Shown: positions 60,359-62,000 of the stretch, in pieces
Position numbering within the stretch: the stretch's first letter is position 1
Layout: each line of letters opens with the position of its first letter
Assembly: GCF_964340395.1 (NCBI RefSeq)
Contig: NC_135555.1
Coordinates: forward strand, 1,297,501 to 1,359,500
Source of the DNA: Glandiceps talaboti
Taxonomy: Eukaryota > Hemichordata > Enteropneusta > Spengelidae
Length of the DNA stretch: 62,000 nt
Reading direction: 5' to 3'
Made by a program: the position numbers and the translations under genes
Notes under the pieces: generated by a model
The model's input: only the letters and a program-made list of their open reading frames with translations
What the model was told of the DNA's origin: nothing
The model's database searches: none

Positions 60359-62000
60359 ATCACAGCGATATATTTATTTTAAAAACCTATGACGTCATTA
60401 AGTTATATATTTTAGATTAGGAGAAGATTATTAGTTTTGATTTGATTGTTATCATTATAAGGGAGATTTCTCCTCTGTATGATTGTCCCTTCGGAAACAG
60501 TTTTATTAGATTACACAGATTTTGAAATGACTTTTGATATTATTAATATTATTTTAAAACTTTATTGCAGGATACATTCCAATATACAAAAACACAGACA
60601 TACTTCAACAAAAACGACATTTTATAAAGTGGCTTTGACGAGGACACAAAACGTTTCCGAAACAATGATCTTTGCAAAGAGTGTCGATTTGATGACGGTT
60701 CTTAAATAAACAATCGTCTTTACTTATGATTAGTGTACAGAAGTGTAGAAGTGCTTACCCCATTCATTATAATGGTGGAAAGACAATACAGTAATCTGAT
60801 GGTGCTAACTAAAACCTGTAAATACACCCAGTCTATGTCTAATTAGTGTCGCTACATAATGAACCTTAGTTGTAAACTTTCTCCTTCGCTGCCTATGACG
60901 TAAACCACGGTAAAGGGAATGAATAAGCATTATTCTAAAAACACACAGATGGCTGTTCAGTTTACAATAGACACAGTCTATCATTATGCATTCACTCGTC
61001 AACTCAATAATGACGTGTATGAATAAATTATAACTTGAATGGCCTGCATTGATTTCTCTGTACAAAGCCATTATATTGTTTGTCGGGAGCTAATTTTTAC
61101 TCCTGGCCAACAAATTGTGGATGTTTGCACATTTACACTACATTGTATTATATTTACCAAACAATTGAAAATTGTGAGGATGAATTTTACTAGACTTGAA
61201 ATGCATGTAAAAACACGTCACAGTTTGAAGAAATGTCAGTTAATATTTGATCTAATTGAAGAAAATCGTCAAAATCAAGCATGGCACGTAATCGTCAACT
61301 TTGTTAGCAGATGAACAAATACGTCATCAAGATTCCATATTACAAACGATATTGCGTTCAGAATGTAATTCCAGTATGAACACAAACACTCTCGAATGAT
61401 ATTCTCAGGCTCTATAACTATAATGTTCCTTAGAATAGAAGCGTGTCTTCACTAAACCCTGGAGCGAGCAGTTCGCTTGATCAAGGGTTCACAATTTTGC
61501 ACATTTATAACTCGTTCCATTGACAACATTATAATGTTTGTCCTTGGCACGTGCGAGTTGAACCTATCTAATTATCAGTCGTATCGATATCATATAGGGT
61601 TGTTTTGGGATAAAGCCGGGGGATAAAGGAGGCCATGTATGATAGTGAATGTATTTATTTTCACAGCCTGACCTTTACCCTTCAGTGCATCTCAGTGTCA
61701 GCATCTTCAGTGTCTCTCTTACTCTATCTTCTCTATCTATATATTCCGCTGATCACTTTTGTGACACGTGACATACTCTTTTGTACACCAGTCAGCTTGA
61801 GAAAATGAAAGTGCTTTTTATATAAAGACAAAAGTGCAAACAACATCACCTAACAATAGGATTTTGCAACACAGGCATTTGTTTCCCAAGATATGTTCCT
61901 GAATACAATAAGATATAGATAATATTGAGACAAATAATATATGAAACTGAGGGGTAAAATAACACGGGTTTCTAGGATCGCGTAAGTCCACTCACCGCGA

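Larger units (their letters stand above)
56061..62000. other. Upstream intergenic region of the MTSS gene
   Basis: No gene is supported. It contains microsatellites (57530-57690, 58578-58627, 59788-59825), a local duplication near 56790-56860, and two adjacent foldback elements (60046-60358). Open frames here are short and show no recognisable domain. Confidence 0.6.

Noticed and set aside
61039-61314. 91-codon + strand open frame near the right edge
   Set aside because: No recognisable domain; the composition matches surrounding AT-rich DNA, and length is within chance expectation.

Overview
The window is nuclear DNA of a metazoan, most likely a marine invertebrate. The genes have introns with standard GT-AG sites, introns reach 25 kb, the DNA is AT-rich, and microsatellites, minisatellites and short foldback elements are abundant. 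No bacterial or organellar features were seen. I cannot fix the phylum from sequence alone. A single MTSS-type gene, rather than the vertebrate MTSS1/MTSS2 pair, fits an invertebrate deuterostome or a lophotrochozoan.

Three protein genes are supported. (1) At 515-2708 (+) is the last exon of a gene cut by the left edge. It holds the end of an IRS-type PTB domain followed by a long Ser-rich docking tail with two C-terminal YxxM motifs. (2) At 5470-10323 (+) is a complete four-exon, 677-residue paralogue with PH domain, PTB domain and docking tail. The two are tandem duplicates: the last intron sits at the same codon and phase inside the PTB domain, and the tails share linear motifs. The compact PH-PTB layout suggests Dok-7-like adaptors of receptor tyrosine kinase signalling. 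(3) At 55628-17053 (-) is a complete metastasis-suppressor-1 (MTSS1/MIM/ABBA) orthologue of 933 residues, or 945 with a 36-nt cassette exon. It has an N-terminal IMD (inverse BAR) membrane-bending domain, a Ser-rich region with a DSGxxS degron, Pro-rich and polyglutamine stretches, and a C-terminal actin-binding WH2 motif. Genes 2 and 3 converge on a 6.7-kb intergenic region.

Layout: 1-514 intron of gene 1; 515-2708 gene 1; 2709-5469 spacer with a 121-bp foldback element; 5470-10323 gene 2, whose first intron is filled with tandem and dispersed repeats; 10324-17052 convergent spacer with a 30-bp minisatellite carrying AGGTCA half-sites; 17053-55628 the MTSS gene, whose third intron spans 25.5 kb; 55629-56060 a CpG-rich promoter region; 56061-62000 upstream intergenic DNA with two adjacent foldback elements and microsatellites.

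Most noteworthy points: (a) short Cys-rich, splice-site-flanked open segments on the + strand inside MTSS intron 3 (32349-32484 and 35455-35519), with joinable phases, could be exons of an undescribed nested opposite-strand gene; (b) a duplicated YQxATVxQILQ motif inside the MTSS polyglutamine region is conserved at protein level despite synonymous divergence; (c) a repeated RRxSLSSIxEL-type motif is shared within and between the Dok-like paralogues; (d) CpG content differs sharply between genes, depleted in the MTSS gene body and normal in the Dok-like genes. No RNA genes or CRISPR arrays were found.
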